Shown piece by piece: positions 25,765-34,579 of a DNA stretch of 64,000 nucleotides. Within the stretch, counting starts at the first letter, position 1. Each line of letters opens with the position of its first letter. The position numbers were made by a program, and so were the translations under genes. The DNA is from an uncultured candidate division WPS-2 bacterium (GTDB taxonomy: Bacteria > Vulcanimicrobiota > Vulcanimicrobiia > Vulcanimicrobiales > Vulcanimicrobiaceae). The notes under the pieces were generated by a model. It worked only from the letters and a program-made list of their open reading frames with translations. It was not told the DNA's origin and did not search any database. The stretch lies in the NCBI GenBank assembly GCA_937927945.1, contig CALEYW010000025.1:1-64000 (forward strand), read 5' to 3'.

Positions 25765-25795
25765 CCCCGAACCGGAACCTTCCGTTCTTCCGGGG
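25765..25795 (+). promoter_or_regulatory. Imperfect hairpin in the moaA leader
   Basis: CCCCG (25765-25769) pairs with CGGGG (25791-25795) around an inner AAC-CGGAA/TTCCGTT helix with a small bulge. AAGAGG follows as the moaA ribosome binding site. It is far too short for the known molybdenum-cofactor riboswitch. It may be a weak attenuator or have no function. Confidence 0.25.
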
Positions 25796-25808
25796 AATCA
25801 AGAGGTTC

Positions 25809-26822
25809 GTGATCGATTTAATCGAGCAAGGGGCGGTACCGCTGGTCGACGCCTTCAGGCGGCCGATCACGTACCTGCGCGTCTCGGTGACCGATCGCTG
25901 CAATCTGCGGTGCGTCTACTGCATGCCGGAGGCGGGCCTGCCGTGGATTCCCAATCCCGACATCCTCTCGTACGAGGAGATTGCGGAGATCGTGCGCGCG
26001 GCGGCGAGCATCGGCGTGCGCAGCATCCGCCTCACCGGCGGTGAACCGTTGATCCGGCGGCACCTGGAACGCCTCGTGGCGATGCTGGCCGAGATCCCGG
26101 GGATCGACGACATCGCCCTCTCGACCAACGGGCTGCTGCTCGCCGACCAAGCGACCGCGCTGCGCGATGCCGGGCTGCGCCGAGTCAACGTCTCGCTGGA
26201 CACGCTGCAAGACGATCGCTTCGCGGCGATCGCGCGCCGGCCCGGGCTCGGGCGCGTGCTGGCCGGGATCGATGCGGCACTCGAGGCCGGACTCGGACCG
26301 GTCAAACTCAACTGCGTGCTGATGCGCGGCACCAACGACGACGAGCTCGAACGCTTCGGTGAGCTGACCCGCGAGCGCGCGGTGCACATCCGCTTCATCG
26401 AGGTGATGCCGGTCCACGACAACGTCGACCTCCAACGCGACACGTGGATCTCTTCCGACGAAGTGCTCGAACGTCTCGGCGCGCTCGGCGACCTTCATCC
26501 GGTCCCGAACCCGCACGGCAACGGCCCGGCGCGCACGTTCGCATACGACGGCGCCCCCGGCACCGTCGGCGTCATCTCACCGCTCGCCCACGATTATTGC
26601 GAACGCTGCAACCGCGTCCGGCTCTCCGCCGACGGCCGGCTGAAGCTTTGCCTCTTCGGCGATCATCTCATCGACCTGCGGACGCCGCTGCGTGCCGGCG
26701 GCGGTGAAGCGGCGATCGTTTCGCTCCTGCGCGCCGCGATGCACGTCAAACCCGAACGTCATCACCTCACGCTCGGCGAAACGTCGAGCGCAATGCGCGC
26801 TTTCTCCGAAATCGGCGGCTGA
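25809..26822 (+). CDS. moaA: GTP 3',8-cyclase MoaA
   Basis: Radical-SAM enzyme converting GTP to 3',8-cH2GTP at the first step of molybdopterin synthesis. N-terminal cluster CNLRCVYC, AdoMet-binding TGGEPLIR, C-terminal cluster YCERCNRVRLSADGRLKLC and the C-terminal Gly-Gly needed for activity. 337 residues. GTG start with AAGAGG 6 nt upstream. MoaC is not in the window. Confidence 0.95.
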   Translation: MIDLIEQGAVPLVDAFRRPITYLRVSVTDRCNLRCVYCMPEAGLPWIPNPDILSYEEIAEIVRAAASIGVRSIRLTGGEPLIRRHLERLVAMLAEIPGIDDIALSTNGLLLADQATALRDAGLRRVNVSLDTLQDDRFAAIARRPGLGRVLAGIDAALEAGLGPVKLNCVLMRGTNDDELERFGELTRERAVHIRFIEVMPVHDNVDLQRDTWISSDEVLERLGALGDLHPVPNPHGNGPARTFAYDGAPGTVGVISPLAHDYCERCNRVRLSADGRLKLCLFGDHLIDLRTPLRAGGGEAAIVSLLRAAMHVKPERHHLTLGETSSAMRAFSEIGG

Positions 26823-26828
26823 CTCCGG

Positions 26829-27317
26829 CTATTCGATCGACTTGCGGAAAAACGCCAGCATGCGGCCGGCGTCGGGCATGATGCGGAACTCTTCGAAGCC
26901 CCACGACTTGGCTTGCGCGATGCCGCGGTTGTCGTGAAGCTGCAGCAGGAACGTCAAGGTCCTGATGCCGCGTTTGCGGGCGATGCTCTGCACGTCGGTG
27001 ATCAGTTGGGTGGCGACGCCGTGCGGAGCGTCGGTGCGCGTCTTGAGCGCCTCGACCATTGCGACGTCGATGCCGTTCGCCGCTTCGCGGTCGGCATAGC
27101 CGGTCGGAAAGGAGAAGACCAGCTGCACGGTTCCGAGCAATCCGGAGACGTCTTCTGCGACGAGGATCAGCCGCCGCCCGGCCTGCTGCTCGCTCAGCCA
27201 CTTCTGGACCCGGGGCGCCCACGACTCGCCGGTCGTCGTCGCCCCGCCGACGACGCCGTCCGACACGAGCCGCTCGGCGTCGCGCGGAAGCGCGTAACGA
27301 ATGAAGACGCGGCTCAC
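26829..27317 (-). CDS. GNAT-family N-acetyltransferase
   Basis: 162 residues with a GNAT fold: RYALPRDAERL at the N-terminus, LVAEDVSGLLGTVQLVFSF beta strands, and the acetyl-CoA loop region APHGVATQLITDVQSIARKRGIRTLTFLLQ, ending in WGFEEF. Small-molecule acetyltransferase, substrate unknown (resembles antibiotic-type GNATs). GTG start; divergent from the cytochrome c gene. Confidence 0.82.
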   Translation of the reverse strand: MSRVFIRYALPRDAERLVSDGVVGGATTTGESWAPRVQKWLSEQQAGRRLILVAEDVSGLLGTVQLVFSFPTGYADREAANGIDVAMVEALKTRTDAPHGVATQLITDVQSIARKRGIRTLTFLLQLHDNRGIAQAKSWGFEEFRIMPDAGRMLAFFRKSIE

Positions 27318-27337
27318 GCCGCTCGTCTACGGAGAGA

Positions 27338-27351
27338 GGAGAACGTTCTCC
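27338..27351. promoter_or_regulatory. 14-bp perfect palindrome between divergent genes
   Basis: GGAGAACGTTCTCC reads identically on both strands. It sits between the divergent GNAT acetyltransferase (start 27317) and cytochrome c (start 27414) genes, where a dimeric regulator controlling both could bind. No regulator gene is adjacent, so binding is inferred only from symmetry and position. Confidence 0.35.
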
Positions 27352-27413
27352 CGTCGCTGACCTGAGCCAACAGCACCCTGGGCCTGGTCCCACCTCCGAA
27401 ATCGAGGAAGAAC

Positions 27414-27782
27414 GTGATACTCGCCAGACGGCTCGTCTCCCTGACCGCCGGTACGCTCCTGGTGGCCCTCGCTGCGGCAGGCTGCGCGAAGGGGAGCGAT
27501 CAGTCGAGCCAGACGCAGACGGTCGCCTCGCCGGCCGCCGCCGTCGGCGACGTCGCCCGCGGCAAGCAAATCTTCGCGAGCGCGAAGTGCTCGAGCTGTC
27601 ACGGTGCGAACGGCGTCGAGGGCGGCGTCGGCCCGTCGCTCAAGGGCGAGAAAGCGCGGAAGAACTACGCGCAGACGATCGACCAGGTTCAGAATCCGCA
27701 GCCGCCGATGCCCAAACTCTGGCCGGATCCGCTGAACGACAAAGACGTGCAAGACGTCGCCGCATACGTCCAGACCCTCTAG
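27414..27782 (+). CDS. Cytochrome c-family lipoprotein
   Basis: 122 residues. The signal peptide ends in lipobox LAAAGC, so Cys24 is probably lipidated. The heme site is CSSCH, with the axial methionine probably in PPMPKLWPDPL. A single-domain class I cytochrome that could carry electrons at the outer face of the membrane. No oxidase genes adjoin it. GTG start with GAGGAAG upstream. Confidence 0.9.
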   Translation: MILARRLVSLTAGTLLVALAAAGCAKGSDQSSQTQTVASPAAAVGDVARGKQIFASAKCSSCHGANGVEGGVGPSLKGEKARKNYAQTIDQVQNPQPPMPKLWPDPLNDKDVQDVAAYVQTL

Positions 27783-27815
27783 CGGCATCGCGCCTAGGAC
27801 ACCCATGGCGCCGTA

Positions 27816-29255
27816 GTGAACGCGCCCCGCGTGGCCCGGGCGGTGTTCGCTTTCACGAGGGATCTGCGCCTCGGCGACCATGCCGGGCTCGCGGCGGTGG
27901 CGCGGCACGGCGACGTCGTGCCGGTGCTCGTCATCGACTCCGTCTGCGCCGGCCGGCTGCGTTGTTCGCCGCGCCGCGCCGCCTTCTACTGTGCGGCGGT
28001 GCGCGCGCTCGACGCGGCGCTGCGCGCGCGCGGCAGCGCGCTGATCGTCCGGCGCGGCAACGCCGGTCAGGCGTTGCGCGCATTGGCTCGAGCGGTCGGC
28101 GCAGGGGTCGTCGGCTGGAGCTGCGGTTACGACACCAAGAGCATTCGGCGCGACCACTCGCTGCAGTCCACGCTGGAAGAAGCCGGCTTGCGGGCGCTCC
28201 CGATCCACGATGCTCCGGCCGTTCCGCCCGAGGAGTCGGCGGCGGACCATCGCGGCGACGGCTATCGCGCGCTGGTCCCCTACCACACCCGCTGGCGGAC
28301 GCTGCTGCCGCCCGCCGACGCCGGGACGGCGACCTTTGCGGCCGTCGAGATCGCGAGCGAGCCGCTTCCGGTGCCGGACGAATTCGGCGGAACGGCGGGC
28401 TCCGAGCCACCGGCCGGCGAGGAGCGCGCCCGCGCCGCGCTGACGGCGTTTCTGGCCGGCCCCGCCCTCCACTACGGCGCGGCGCGCAACGTCCCGGCGC
28501 TCGGCGAGACCTCGCGGCTCTCGGCGGATCTCTCGTTCGGGACGATCGCGGCGCGCGAGGTCGTCCGCGCCACCTGCGAGCGCGCGGCCGATCCGTTTCT
28601 GCTGGTCGAGGAACGCGCCTCGCTCAAGCTCTACCTGCGGGCGCTGGCCCAGCGGGATTTCTTTCTGCAGCTGGCGTGGTACAACGAGTCGCTGGCGGAG
28701 GAGCCGCTCCAGCCGAAGATGCGCGGCTTCGCGTTCGCCCGCACTCACCCGCAGCTCGACGCGTGGCGCGAAGGCCGCACCGGCTTCCCGCTGATCGACG
28801 CCGGGATCCGCGAGCTCCAAGCAACCGGCTGGATGCACCCACGGGTCCGCTCGATCGCAGCCTCGTTTCTCTGCTTCGACCTGGCGGTCGACTGGCGGGT
28901 CGGCCGGGACGAGTGGGATCGCTATCTGATCGAAGACGACCCGGCCCTCGCGGCCGGGAATTGGCAATGGGTCGCCGCCGTCGGCGCGGACCTCGCCGCC
29001 TACCCGCGCATCTACAACCCCTCCAAGCAGGCGCGCCGCTTCGATCCCTCCGCTCAGTACATCCGTCGCTGGATCCCGGAGCTGGCGGGCGTCCCCGACG
29101 TGGCGATCCTCGACCCGGTCGCGGGACGCGAGGAACGGCAGACCCAGTTGCCGCTCTTCGTCGATCGCGGTTATCCCGCCCAGGTGCTCGACCACGAGGC
29201 CGCGGCCCGGGCCTTCCTCCAACGCTACGCCCGCGAGGTGCGCGCCCCGGCGTGA
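27816..29255 (+). CDS. phrB: Deoxyribodipyrimidine photolyase
   Basis: CPD photolyase/cryptochrome family, 479 residues. The N-terminal antenna domain is AVFAFTRDLRLGDHAGL. The FAD domain has TGFPLIDAGIRELQATGWMHPRVRSIAASFL and AAGNWQWVAAVGADLAAYPRIYNPSKQARRFDP, the strongest photolyase signatures, retaining the tryptophans of the electron-transfer path. Repairs UV-induced pyrimidine dimers with blue light. GTG start 33 nt after the cytochrome gene. Confidence 0.93.
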   Translation: MNAPRVARAVFAFTRDLRLGDHAGLAAVARHGDVVPVLVIDSVCAGRLRCSPRRAAFYCAAVRALDAALRARGSALIVRRGNAGQALRALARAVGAGVVGWSCGYDTKSIRRDHSLQSTLEEAGLRALPIHDAPAVPPEESAADHRGDGYRALVPYHTRWRTLLPPADAGTATFAAVEIASEPLPVPDEFGGTAGSEPPAGEERARAALTAFLAGPALHYGAARNVPALGETSRLSADLSFGTIAAREVVRATCERAADPFLLVEERASLKLYLRALAQRDFFLQLAWYNESLAEEPLQPKMRGFAFARTHPQLDAWREGRTGFPLIDAGIRELQATGWMHPRVRSIAASFLCFDLAVDWRVGRDEWDRYLIEDDPALAAGNWQWVAAVGADLAAYPRIYNPSKQARRFDPSAQYIRRWIPELAGVPDVAILDPVAGREERQTQLPLFVDRGYPAQVLDHEAAARAFLQRYAREVRAPA

Positions 29256-29271
29256 GCCGAAACGGGGAGGG

Positions 29272-30735
29272 ATGAGCGAACAGCCCCCGCGCGCGAGCCA
29301 TGATTCCGGCGCCCCCGAAAACCTGCTGCGGTTCATGACCACCGGCTGGGCCGTCCCGCCGGCGGCGAGCGCCGCACCGATCGAAGGCAGCGCGGCATTT
29401 GCCGCTCGGCGGGAAGCGCTCTCGCGCGCATTTCCGGGCGAGACGCTGATCGTGCCCACGGGCCACGAAAAGACGCGCGCCAACGACACGGCGTATCGGT
29501 TCCGCCCCGGCACCGCCTTCTATTACCTGACCGGCAACGTCGAGCCGGACAACGTCCTCGTGCTGGAACCGAACGCCGGCGGGCACGATGCGGTACTCTA
29601 CTGCGAGCCGAACCCCGGCAAGACCGACGCGACGTTCTTCACCGACCGGGTGAAGGGCGAGTTGTGGGTCGGGCCGCGGCTCGGGCTCGACCAGACCGCG
29701 CGGCGCTACGGGATGAAGACGAAATCGCTCGCGGCGTTCGCCGACGATCTCGCGCAGCGCCTCGCGCACGAGCCGCGGCGCTCGCTGCGCGGAGTCGACC
29801 CGCAGCTCGACGCCGCCCTCCGCGCCGACGCGGAACGCGACGCGGCATTTGCGACGGTGCTCTCGGAGATGCGCCTGATCAAGGACGAGCACGAGGTCGG
29901 CGAGCTACGCGGCGCGATCGCCGCAACGCAGCGCGGGTTCGACGACGTCGTGCGCGCGCTCCCCGGCGCGGCGACCGAACGGGTCATCGAAGGCGTGTTC
30001 AACTTGCGCGCGCGGGTCGACGGGAACGACGTCGGCTACAACACGATCGCGGCGAGCGGGCCGAACGCGTGCACGCTGCACTGGACGCGCAACGATCGCG
30101 AGATCGGCGAGAACGAGCTGGTGCTGGTCGACGCCGGCGTCGAGGCGGAGTCGCTCTACACCGCCGACATCACGCGCACGCTGCCGGCTTCCGGAACCTT
30201 CACCGCCGACCAGCGCGCGATCTATGAGTTGGTGCTGGCCGCGCAGGACGCGGCGTTCGCGAAGTGCGCTCCGGGCAACGATTTCCTCGCACCGAACGCG
30301 GCGGCGATGGAGGTGCTGGCGCACGGGCTCGAACGGCTCGGCGTGCTCGCATCCGCCGCCGAAGCGCTCGAGGACCAGAACCAGTTCTACAAACGCTACT
30401 CGCTGCACAACGTCAGCCACATGCTCGGCCTCGACGTGCACGACTGCGCGCAGGCACGCGCCGAGACGTACCGCTTCGGCGCGCTCGAACCCGGCATGGT
30501 GCTCACCGTCGAACCCGGACTGTACTTCCAGCCCGACGACCTCACCGTACCGGCCCGCTACCGCGGCATCGGCGTCCGCATCGAAGACGACGTCCTCATC
30601 ACCCCAACCGGCGTCGACATCCTGTCGGCCGCCATTCCCCGTACTGTGGACGATGTGGAAGCCTGGGTGCAAAGCGCAAGGGTCGCAAACGCAACGGCGA
30701 CGGACACCACAACGGCGATGGACCGAGCGCAGTAG
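29272..30735 (+). CDS. pepP: Xaa-Pro aminopeptidase (M24B)
   Basis: 487 residues. AMP_N-like N-terminal domain (TAYRFRPGTAFYYLTGNVEPDNVLVL), then the pita-bread metallopeptidase. The ligands are Asp in VLVDAG and TADITRT, His in NVSHMLGLDVHD and Glu in VEPGLYF and RIEDDVL, so the dimetal site is complete. It removes N-terminal residues preceding proline. GGGAGGG lies 1 nt before ATG and further purine-rich sequence lies upstream. Confidence 0.93.
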   Translation: MSEQPPRASHDSGAPENLLRFMTTGWAVPPAASAAPIEGSAAFAARREALSRAFPGETLIVPTGHEKTRANDTAYRFRPGTAFYYLTGNVEPDNVLVLEPNAGGHDAVLYCEPNPGKTDATFFTDRVKGELWVGPRLGLDQTARRYGMKTKSLAAFADDLAQRLAHEPRRSLRGVDPQLDAALRADAERDAAFATVLSEMRLIKDEHEVGELRGAIAATQRGFDDVVRALPGAATERVIEGVFNLRARVDGNDVGYNTIAASGPNACTLHWTRNDREIGENELVLVDAGVEAESLYTADITRTLPASGTFTADQRAIYELVLAAQDAAFAKCAPGNDFLAPNAAAMEVLAHGLERLGVLASAAEALEDQNQFYKRYSLHNVSHMLGLDVHDCAQARAETYRFGALEPGMVLTVEPGLYFQPDDLTVPARYRGIGVRIEDDVLITPTGVDILSAAIPRTVDDVEAWVQSARVANATATDTTTAMDRAQ

Positions 30736-30776
30736 CAACGCGCCCTGCCCACCATTGTTGTTGCGAGGTCGGACCC

Positions 30777-30827
30777 GGGGGCCCCACGCCATAGGCGTGG
30801 GGGGCGCGCAGCCAGGGGCGGAGCGCC
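30777..30827 (+). repeat. 51-bp hairpin repeat, copy 1
   Basis: A GGGGG run, then the hairpin CCCCACGCC-ATA-GGCGTGGGG, then a tail ending GGGGCGGAGCGCC. A second copy at 40639-40689 shares the tail nearly exactly. The hairpin differs by a compensatory pair (ACGCC/GGCGT here, ACACC/GGTGT there). Copy 1 lies between the convergent pepP and B-box genes. Confidence 0.75.
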
Positions 30828-30828
30828 G

Positions 30829-31416
30829 TTAAACTGGCGTTAATCGCGAGTCGACCCAGTCCGAGACGATCGGCACGCTGACGTCATCCCCTTGGAAGAC
30901 TTTGAAGGCGTAGACGACGCTCGCGACGATCCAGACCGGGGCGAGGAACGGGATGAGCGGCCACGCTCCGAAGCCGATGAGCGGCAGGGAGGCGATCGCA
31001 CCCAGCAGGGCGCTGAAGCCGTACATCCCCAGGTTGAATCCCAGCGCTTGCCAAGCCTGACGGCGCACGAAGATCGAGCCTTTGGAATCGAGCAGCGCGA
31101 TCAGCGCGAGCGGCCAGAACGGATAGCTCAGCGCGACGAGCGCTCGCGTCTCGGTGCGCACGGAGAGCGCGTTCGACGTCATCACGGTCACCTTCGGCGG
31201 CGGACCGGGACGCGGCGGTGGCGGCGGCGGCGGGGCGGAATACGACGGCCCGACGCCCCCGTTGATCATGTTGCTCTGCCGGGCCGCATCGATGCGGGCG
31301 GCGAGCACGCAGCTCGGGCAGACGCCGCTCTCGTTGCGGCACGTCGCGCAGACCGGCTTACGGCAGCCGGCGCAGACGGATACGGACGGGACGGCATGGT
31401 GAAAGAAACAATCCAC
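30829..31416 (-). CDS. B-box-type zinc finger protein with DUF4870 membrane domain
   Basis: 195 residues. The N-terminus carries a zinc-finger pattern C-x2-HH...CAGC-x4-CATC-x6-CPSC. A poly-proline linker (YSAPPPPPPPRPGPPPK) follows. The C-terminal three- to four-helix membrane domain is of DUF4870/Tic20 type (ALVALSYPFWPLALIALLDSKGSIFVRRQAWQALGF). Function unknown. GTG 31416 is preferred since the zinc finger starts directly after it; GTG 31431 is also possible. Divergent from the ABC exporter. Confidence 0.75.
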   Translation of the reverse strand: MDCFFHHAVPSVSVCAGCRKPVCATCRNESGVCPSCVLAARIDAARQSNMINGGVGPSYSAPPPPPPPRPGPPPKVTVMTSNALSVRTETRALVALSYPFWPLALIALLDSKGSIFVRRQAWQALGFNLGMYGFSALLGAIASLPLIGFGAWPLIPFLAPVWIVASVVYAFKVFQGDDVSVPIVSDWVDSRLTPV

Positions 31417-31483
31417 GGCTGAGACGACCACCTCACGGAAGTGAACTCTGCCGAAGGTACTGCGTGGGGACGGCGAAGGTTTC

Positions 31484-33214
31484 GTGGTGAATCCGACGCT
31501 CCGCCGGCTGCTCCGTGAGGGACGACCGTACTTCCCGCGGCTCATCGCCGGCACGGTCCTGGGCGTGCTCGCCGGCGTCGCTCCCCTGACGATCATCAAG
31601 GTCACCGGTCTCTTGCAGTCCGATGTCCTCATCCGCCAGCCGCACTGGGACGTGCTCGCGCTGATCATCGCGCTGATCATCGGCTCGCAGATCGTCGGCA
31701 ACCTCGCGTCGTACGGGCAGGCGTACATCACCGCGTTCGCGGGCCAGCAGATGGTCGCGCAATTCCGGGCGCGGATGTTCGATCGCATCGCGCGGATGCC
31801 GCTGCGCGAGTTCGATCGCTGGCGCGCGGGTGAGTTCCAATCGCGGATGAGCAACGATCTGGGCTTGATGACCGACGCGCTGTCGATCTCGTTGCCGCAG
31901 TTCATCCAGACCGTCGTCACGTTCATCGGCTCGCTGGTGTGGATGATCACCCTCGACTGGCTGCTCGCCGTCGTCCTGTTCATCGCCGCGCCGATCGTGG
32001 CGTGGGTCGTGAACAAATTCAACCGGCTGATCGTCGGCGGGACGAAGCGCGCGCAGGAACGGATCGCCGACCTCTCCTCCAACCTCGTCGAGGTGTTGGC
32101 GAACGAGCGGATCGTGAAAGCGTTTCGGCGCGAAGCCTACGAGCGCGACCGGTTCAAGTCCGCCAACGAACGCTACGTCGGCGCATACATGAAGGTCATC
32201 CAGTTCAACCAGACACAGGCGCCGGTGCTGGCGTTCATCGTGATGCTCGCGATCTGCGCGGTCGTCGCGTTGACGACGCGCGAGATCGCGGCCGGACGGA
32301 TCAGCCCGTCGCAAGCGTGGGAGTTCTGGGCGGCGACCGGGCTGCTGATCAATCCGATGAACCGGTTCTCGATCTTCTTTTCGGATTTCGCTCGGGCGTT
32401 CGTCGGCGCGGGCCGGGTCTTCGAAATCCTCGACTTGCCGGTCGAGCCGGACGATCCACCGAGCGCCCGCGCGCTGCCGTCGATCCTCGGCGACGTTCGC
32501 TTCGACCATGTGACGTTCGCCTACGACGAGGACCGGCCGGTGCTTTCGGATTTCTCGGCCGAGATGCTGCACGGCGAGGTGGTCGCGCTCGTCGGCCCGT
32601 CGGGCGCGGGGAAGAGCACGATCGTCAACCTCGTGCCGCGCTTCTACGAATTGCAGCAGGGCCGCATCACCGTCGACGGCGTCGACATCGCGGATGTTCG
32701 ACTCTCCGACCTGCGCGATGCGATCGCGATCGTCCCGCAGGAGACTCAGCTCTTCAACGGCACGATCGCGGAGAACATCCGCTACGGCCGGCTGACCGCT
32801 TCCGACGCCGAGCTCATCGCCGCCGCACAGGAAGCGAACGCCGACGAGTTCGTGCAGAAACTTCCCGAAGGCTACACCACGGTGGTCGGCGAGCGCGGGA
32901 TCCGGCTCTCCGGCGGCCAGCGCCAACGGATCGCGATCGCGCGGGCGATCCTGCGCGATCCACGAATTCTGATCCTCGACGAGGCGACGAGCGCGCTCGA
33001 CTCGCACTCCGAGGCGCTGATCGAAGACGCGCTCGACCGCTTGCTGCCGGGCCGCACGACGTTGATCATCGCGCACCGGCTCTCGACGATCCGCCGCGCG
33101 ACGAAGATCCTCTACATCGAAGGCGGCCGGGTGCGCGAAACCGGCACGCACGAGGCCCTGATCGCGGCCGGCGGCCCGTACGCCGACCTCCACGCGGCCC
33201 AGTTCGCGCGGTAG
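31484..33214 (+). CDS. MsbA-like ABC exporter (fused permease/ATPase)
   Basis: 576 residues, a half-transporter acting as a homodimer. A six-helix transmembrane domain (about 1-320) is followed by an ATPase domain with Walker A GPSGAGKST, signature LSGGQRQR, Walker B ILILDEATSALD and switch histidine IIAHRLST. Exports lipid, peptide or drug; cargo not readable. GTG start. It lies directly upstream of the flagellar locus without any known link to it. Confidence 0.92.
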   Translation: MVNPTLRRLLREGRPYFPRLIAGTVLGVLAGVAPLTIIKVTGLLQSDVLIRQPHWDVLALIIALIIGSQIVGNLASYGQAYITAFAGQQMVAQFRARMFDRIARMPLREFDRWRAGEFQSRMSNDLGLMTDALSISLPQFIQTVVTFIGSLVWMITLDWLLAVVLFIAAPIVAWVVNKFNRLIVGGTKRAQERIADLSSNLVEVLANERIVKAFRREAYERDRFKSANERYVGAYMKVIQFNQTQAPVLAFIVMLAICAVVALTTREIAAGRISPSQAWEFWAATGLLINPMNRFSIFFSDFARAFVGAGRVFEILDLPVEPDDPPSARALPSILGDVRFDHVTFAYDEDRPVLSDFSAEMLHGEVVALVGPSGAGKSTIVNLVPRFYELQQGRITVDGVDIADVRLSDLRDAIAIVPQETQLFNGTIAENIRYGRLTASDAELIAAAQEANADEFVQKLPEGYTTVVGERGIRLSGGQRQRIAIARAILRDPRILILDEATSALDSHSEALIEDALDRLLPGRTTLIIAHRLSTIRRATKILYIEGGRVRETGTHEALIAAGGPYADLHAAQFAR

Positions 33215-33230
33215 CCGCGCGCGGCTGGGC

Positions 33231-33258
33231 TCAAGTTGCGGTCCGTCCGGGCCGAAGC
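33231..33258 (+). promoter_or_regulatory. Weak sigma-28-like promoter before flgB
   Basis: TCAA (33231-33234), 16 nt, then GCCGAAGC (33251-33258). It matches the spacing and GCCGA core of the better promoters in this locus but departs from TAAA and from the end of the -10. A start seven bases downstream would fall on the flgB ATG, giving a leaderless mRNA. No Shine-Dalgarno is visible before flgB. Confidence 0.35.
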
Positions 33259-33263
33259 CGTAG

Positions 33264-33692
33264 ATGATGGGCGACATCTCTTTCGGCCAGACCGTCGGCA
33301 TGCTCAAGAACGCGATGGACGGTTCGGCCGAGGCGCATTCCGTCATGGCGAACAACATCGCGAACGCGAACACGCCCAATTTTCGCCGCTCGGACGTTTC
33401 TTTCAAAGAAGCGCTCGCGGCAACCGAGGCGACGTCGGGCGATCCCGACCAGCTCGCGCTGACCACGACCTCCGACCGGCACATCGCCATCGGCGGGCCG
33501 GAGGATCCGGAGCCGTTCGCGATCACGACCTCGGTCGACGACACGCAGCAGATGCGGGTCGACGGGTCCAACGTCGACGTCGATCAGGAGATGGCGAAAC
33601 TCTCGCTCAACTCCTCGTACGCCCAGACGATGGGGCAGCTGCTCACGACGCAATACTCCCGCCTGCGCCAGGCGATCCAGGAGCGCTTCTGA
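33264..33692 (+). CDS. flgB: Flagellar proximal rod protein FlgB
   Basis: 142 residues. The rod-family N-terminal motif (VMANNIANANTPNFRRSDVSFKEAL) and a matching C-terminal helix are present. Exported through the flagellar type III apparatus to form the rod next to the MS ring. Two consecutive ATGs (33264, 33267); no clear RBS. Followed 2 nt later by flgC, as in most flagellar operons. Confidence 0.95.
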   Translation: MMGDISFGQTVGMLKNAMDGSAEAHSVMANNIANANTPNFRRSDVSFKEALAATEATSGDPDQLALTTTSDRHIAIGGPEDPEPFAITTSVDDTQQMRVDGSNVDVDQEMAKLSLNSSYAQTMGQLLTTQYSRLRQAIQERF

Positions 33693-33694
33693 CG

Positions 33695-34147
33695 ATGGGA
33701 CTCTACAGCTCGATCGAGGTCAGCGCGACCGGCCTGTCGGCGCAGCGCCTGGCGATGGACGTCATCGCCAACAACATCGCCAACGTCAACACCACGCGAA
33801 CGGCCGAGGGCGGCCCGTTCAAGCGTCAACTGGTGGTGTTCGCGCAGAAGAACGAAGCCGCCGGCGTCCAATCGGCCAACCCGCTCGACGACTCCAACGA
33901 CCCGGCCGCCGCGCGCGCCGGCGTCGATGTGGTGGGGATCATCAAGGACCCGAGCCCGGACAAGCTGATCTACGATCCGTCCCATCCGGATGCCGACGCC
34001 CAAGGCTACGTTCACATGCCGAACATCGAGGTCGTCAAGGAGATGGTCGACATGATGGCCGCCTCGCGCGCCTACGAGGCGAACGTCACCGCGATCCAGG
34101 AATCCCGCCAGATGGGCGCCGCGACGCTCGGCCTGCTGCGCGCCTGA
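33695..34147 (+). CDS. flgC: Flagellar proximal rod protein FlgC
   Basis: 150 residues. SATGLSAQRLAMDVIANNIANVNTTRT at the N-terminus and the characteristic C-terminus YVHMPNIEVVKEMVDMMAASRAYEANV. Assembles in the rod after FlgB. The stop overlaps fliE by 1 nt. Confidence 0.96.
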   Translation: MGLYSSIEVSATGLSAQRLAMDVIANNIANVNTTRTAEGGPFKRQLVVFAQKNEAAGVQSANPLDDSNDPAAARAGVDVVGIIKDPSPDKLIYDPSHPDADAQGYVHMPNIEVVKEMVDMMAASRAYEANVTAIQESRQMGAATLGLLRA

Positions 34148-34512
34148 TGGACTACGCCGGCGCGATCTCCAAGGTTCTCCCGGGCACGTTCGTCCCCGAC
34201 ATGGGCGTCGCGACCGGCGCTTCCGAGAAACCCAACATCACGCCGATCCCGGGCCTCTCCACCGGCACGGGATCGGTCGGCGAGACGCAGGGCACGTCGT
34301 TCAAGGACACCGTCAAAGAACTGCTCTCGAGCGTCAACGACAAGATCAACGTCTCCGACCAAGGCCAGCGCGATCTCGCCTCCGGCAAGACCAACGATCT
34401 CGGCAAGGTCGTCACCTCGGTCGAAGAAGCGAACCTGGCCCTGAACTTCACCATGGCGATGCGCTCGAAGCTGCTCGAAGCGTACCAAGAGATCGCGAGA
34501 ATGCAGGTTTAG
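34147..34512 (+). CDS. fliE: Flagellar hook-basal body protein FliE
   Basis: 121 residues. The conserved second half (SFKDTVKELLSSVNDKI, VVTSVEEANLALNFTMAMRSKLLEAYQEIARMQV) is FliE, the MS ring-rod junction protein. The first about 50 residues are Gly/Thr-rich and unique. In most genomes fliF follows; here a kinase gene follows instead, so the rest of the fli set lies elsewhere. Confidence 0.94.
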   Translation: MDYAGAISKVLPGTFVPDMGVATGASEKPNITPIPGLSTGTGSVGETQGTSFKDTVKELLSSVNDKINVSDQGQRDLASGKTNDLGKVVTSVEEANLALNFTMAMRSKLLEAYQEIARMQV

Positions 34513-34579
34513 CGGCTTCGCGTCGGGTTGACGACGCGGGCTCAGGAATGACCATCGGCTCAGGGGTACACTAGGGCTG

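Noticed and set aside
25737..25808. Molybdenum-cofactor riboswitch before moaA
   Set aside because: Only about 70 nt and one hairpin; the known class is larger with several conserved helices.
33220..33258. Sigma-54 promoter before flgB
   Set aside because: The GG and GC doublets are 9 nt apart, not the 10 required; the sigma-28-like reading fits the other promoters better.
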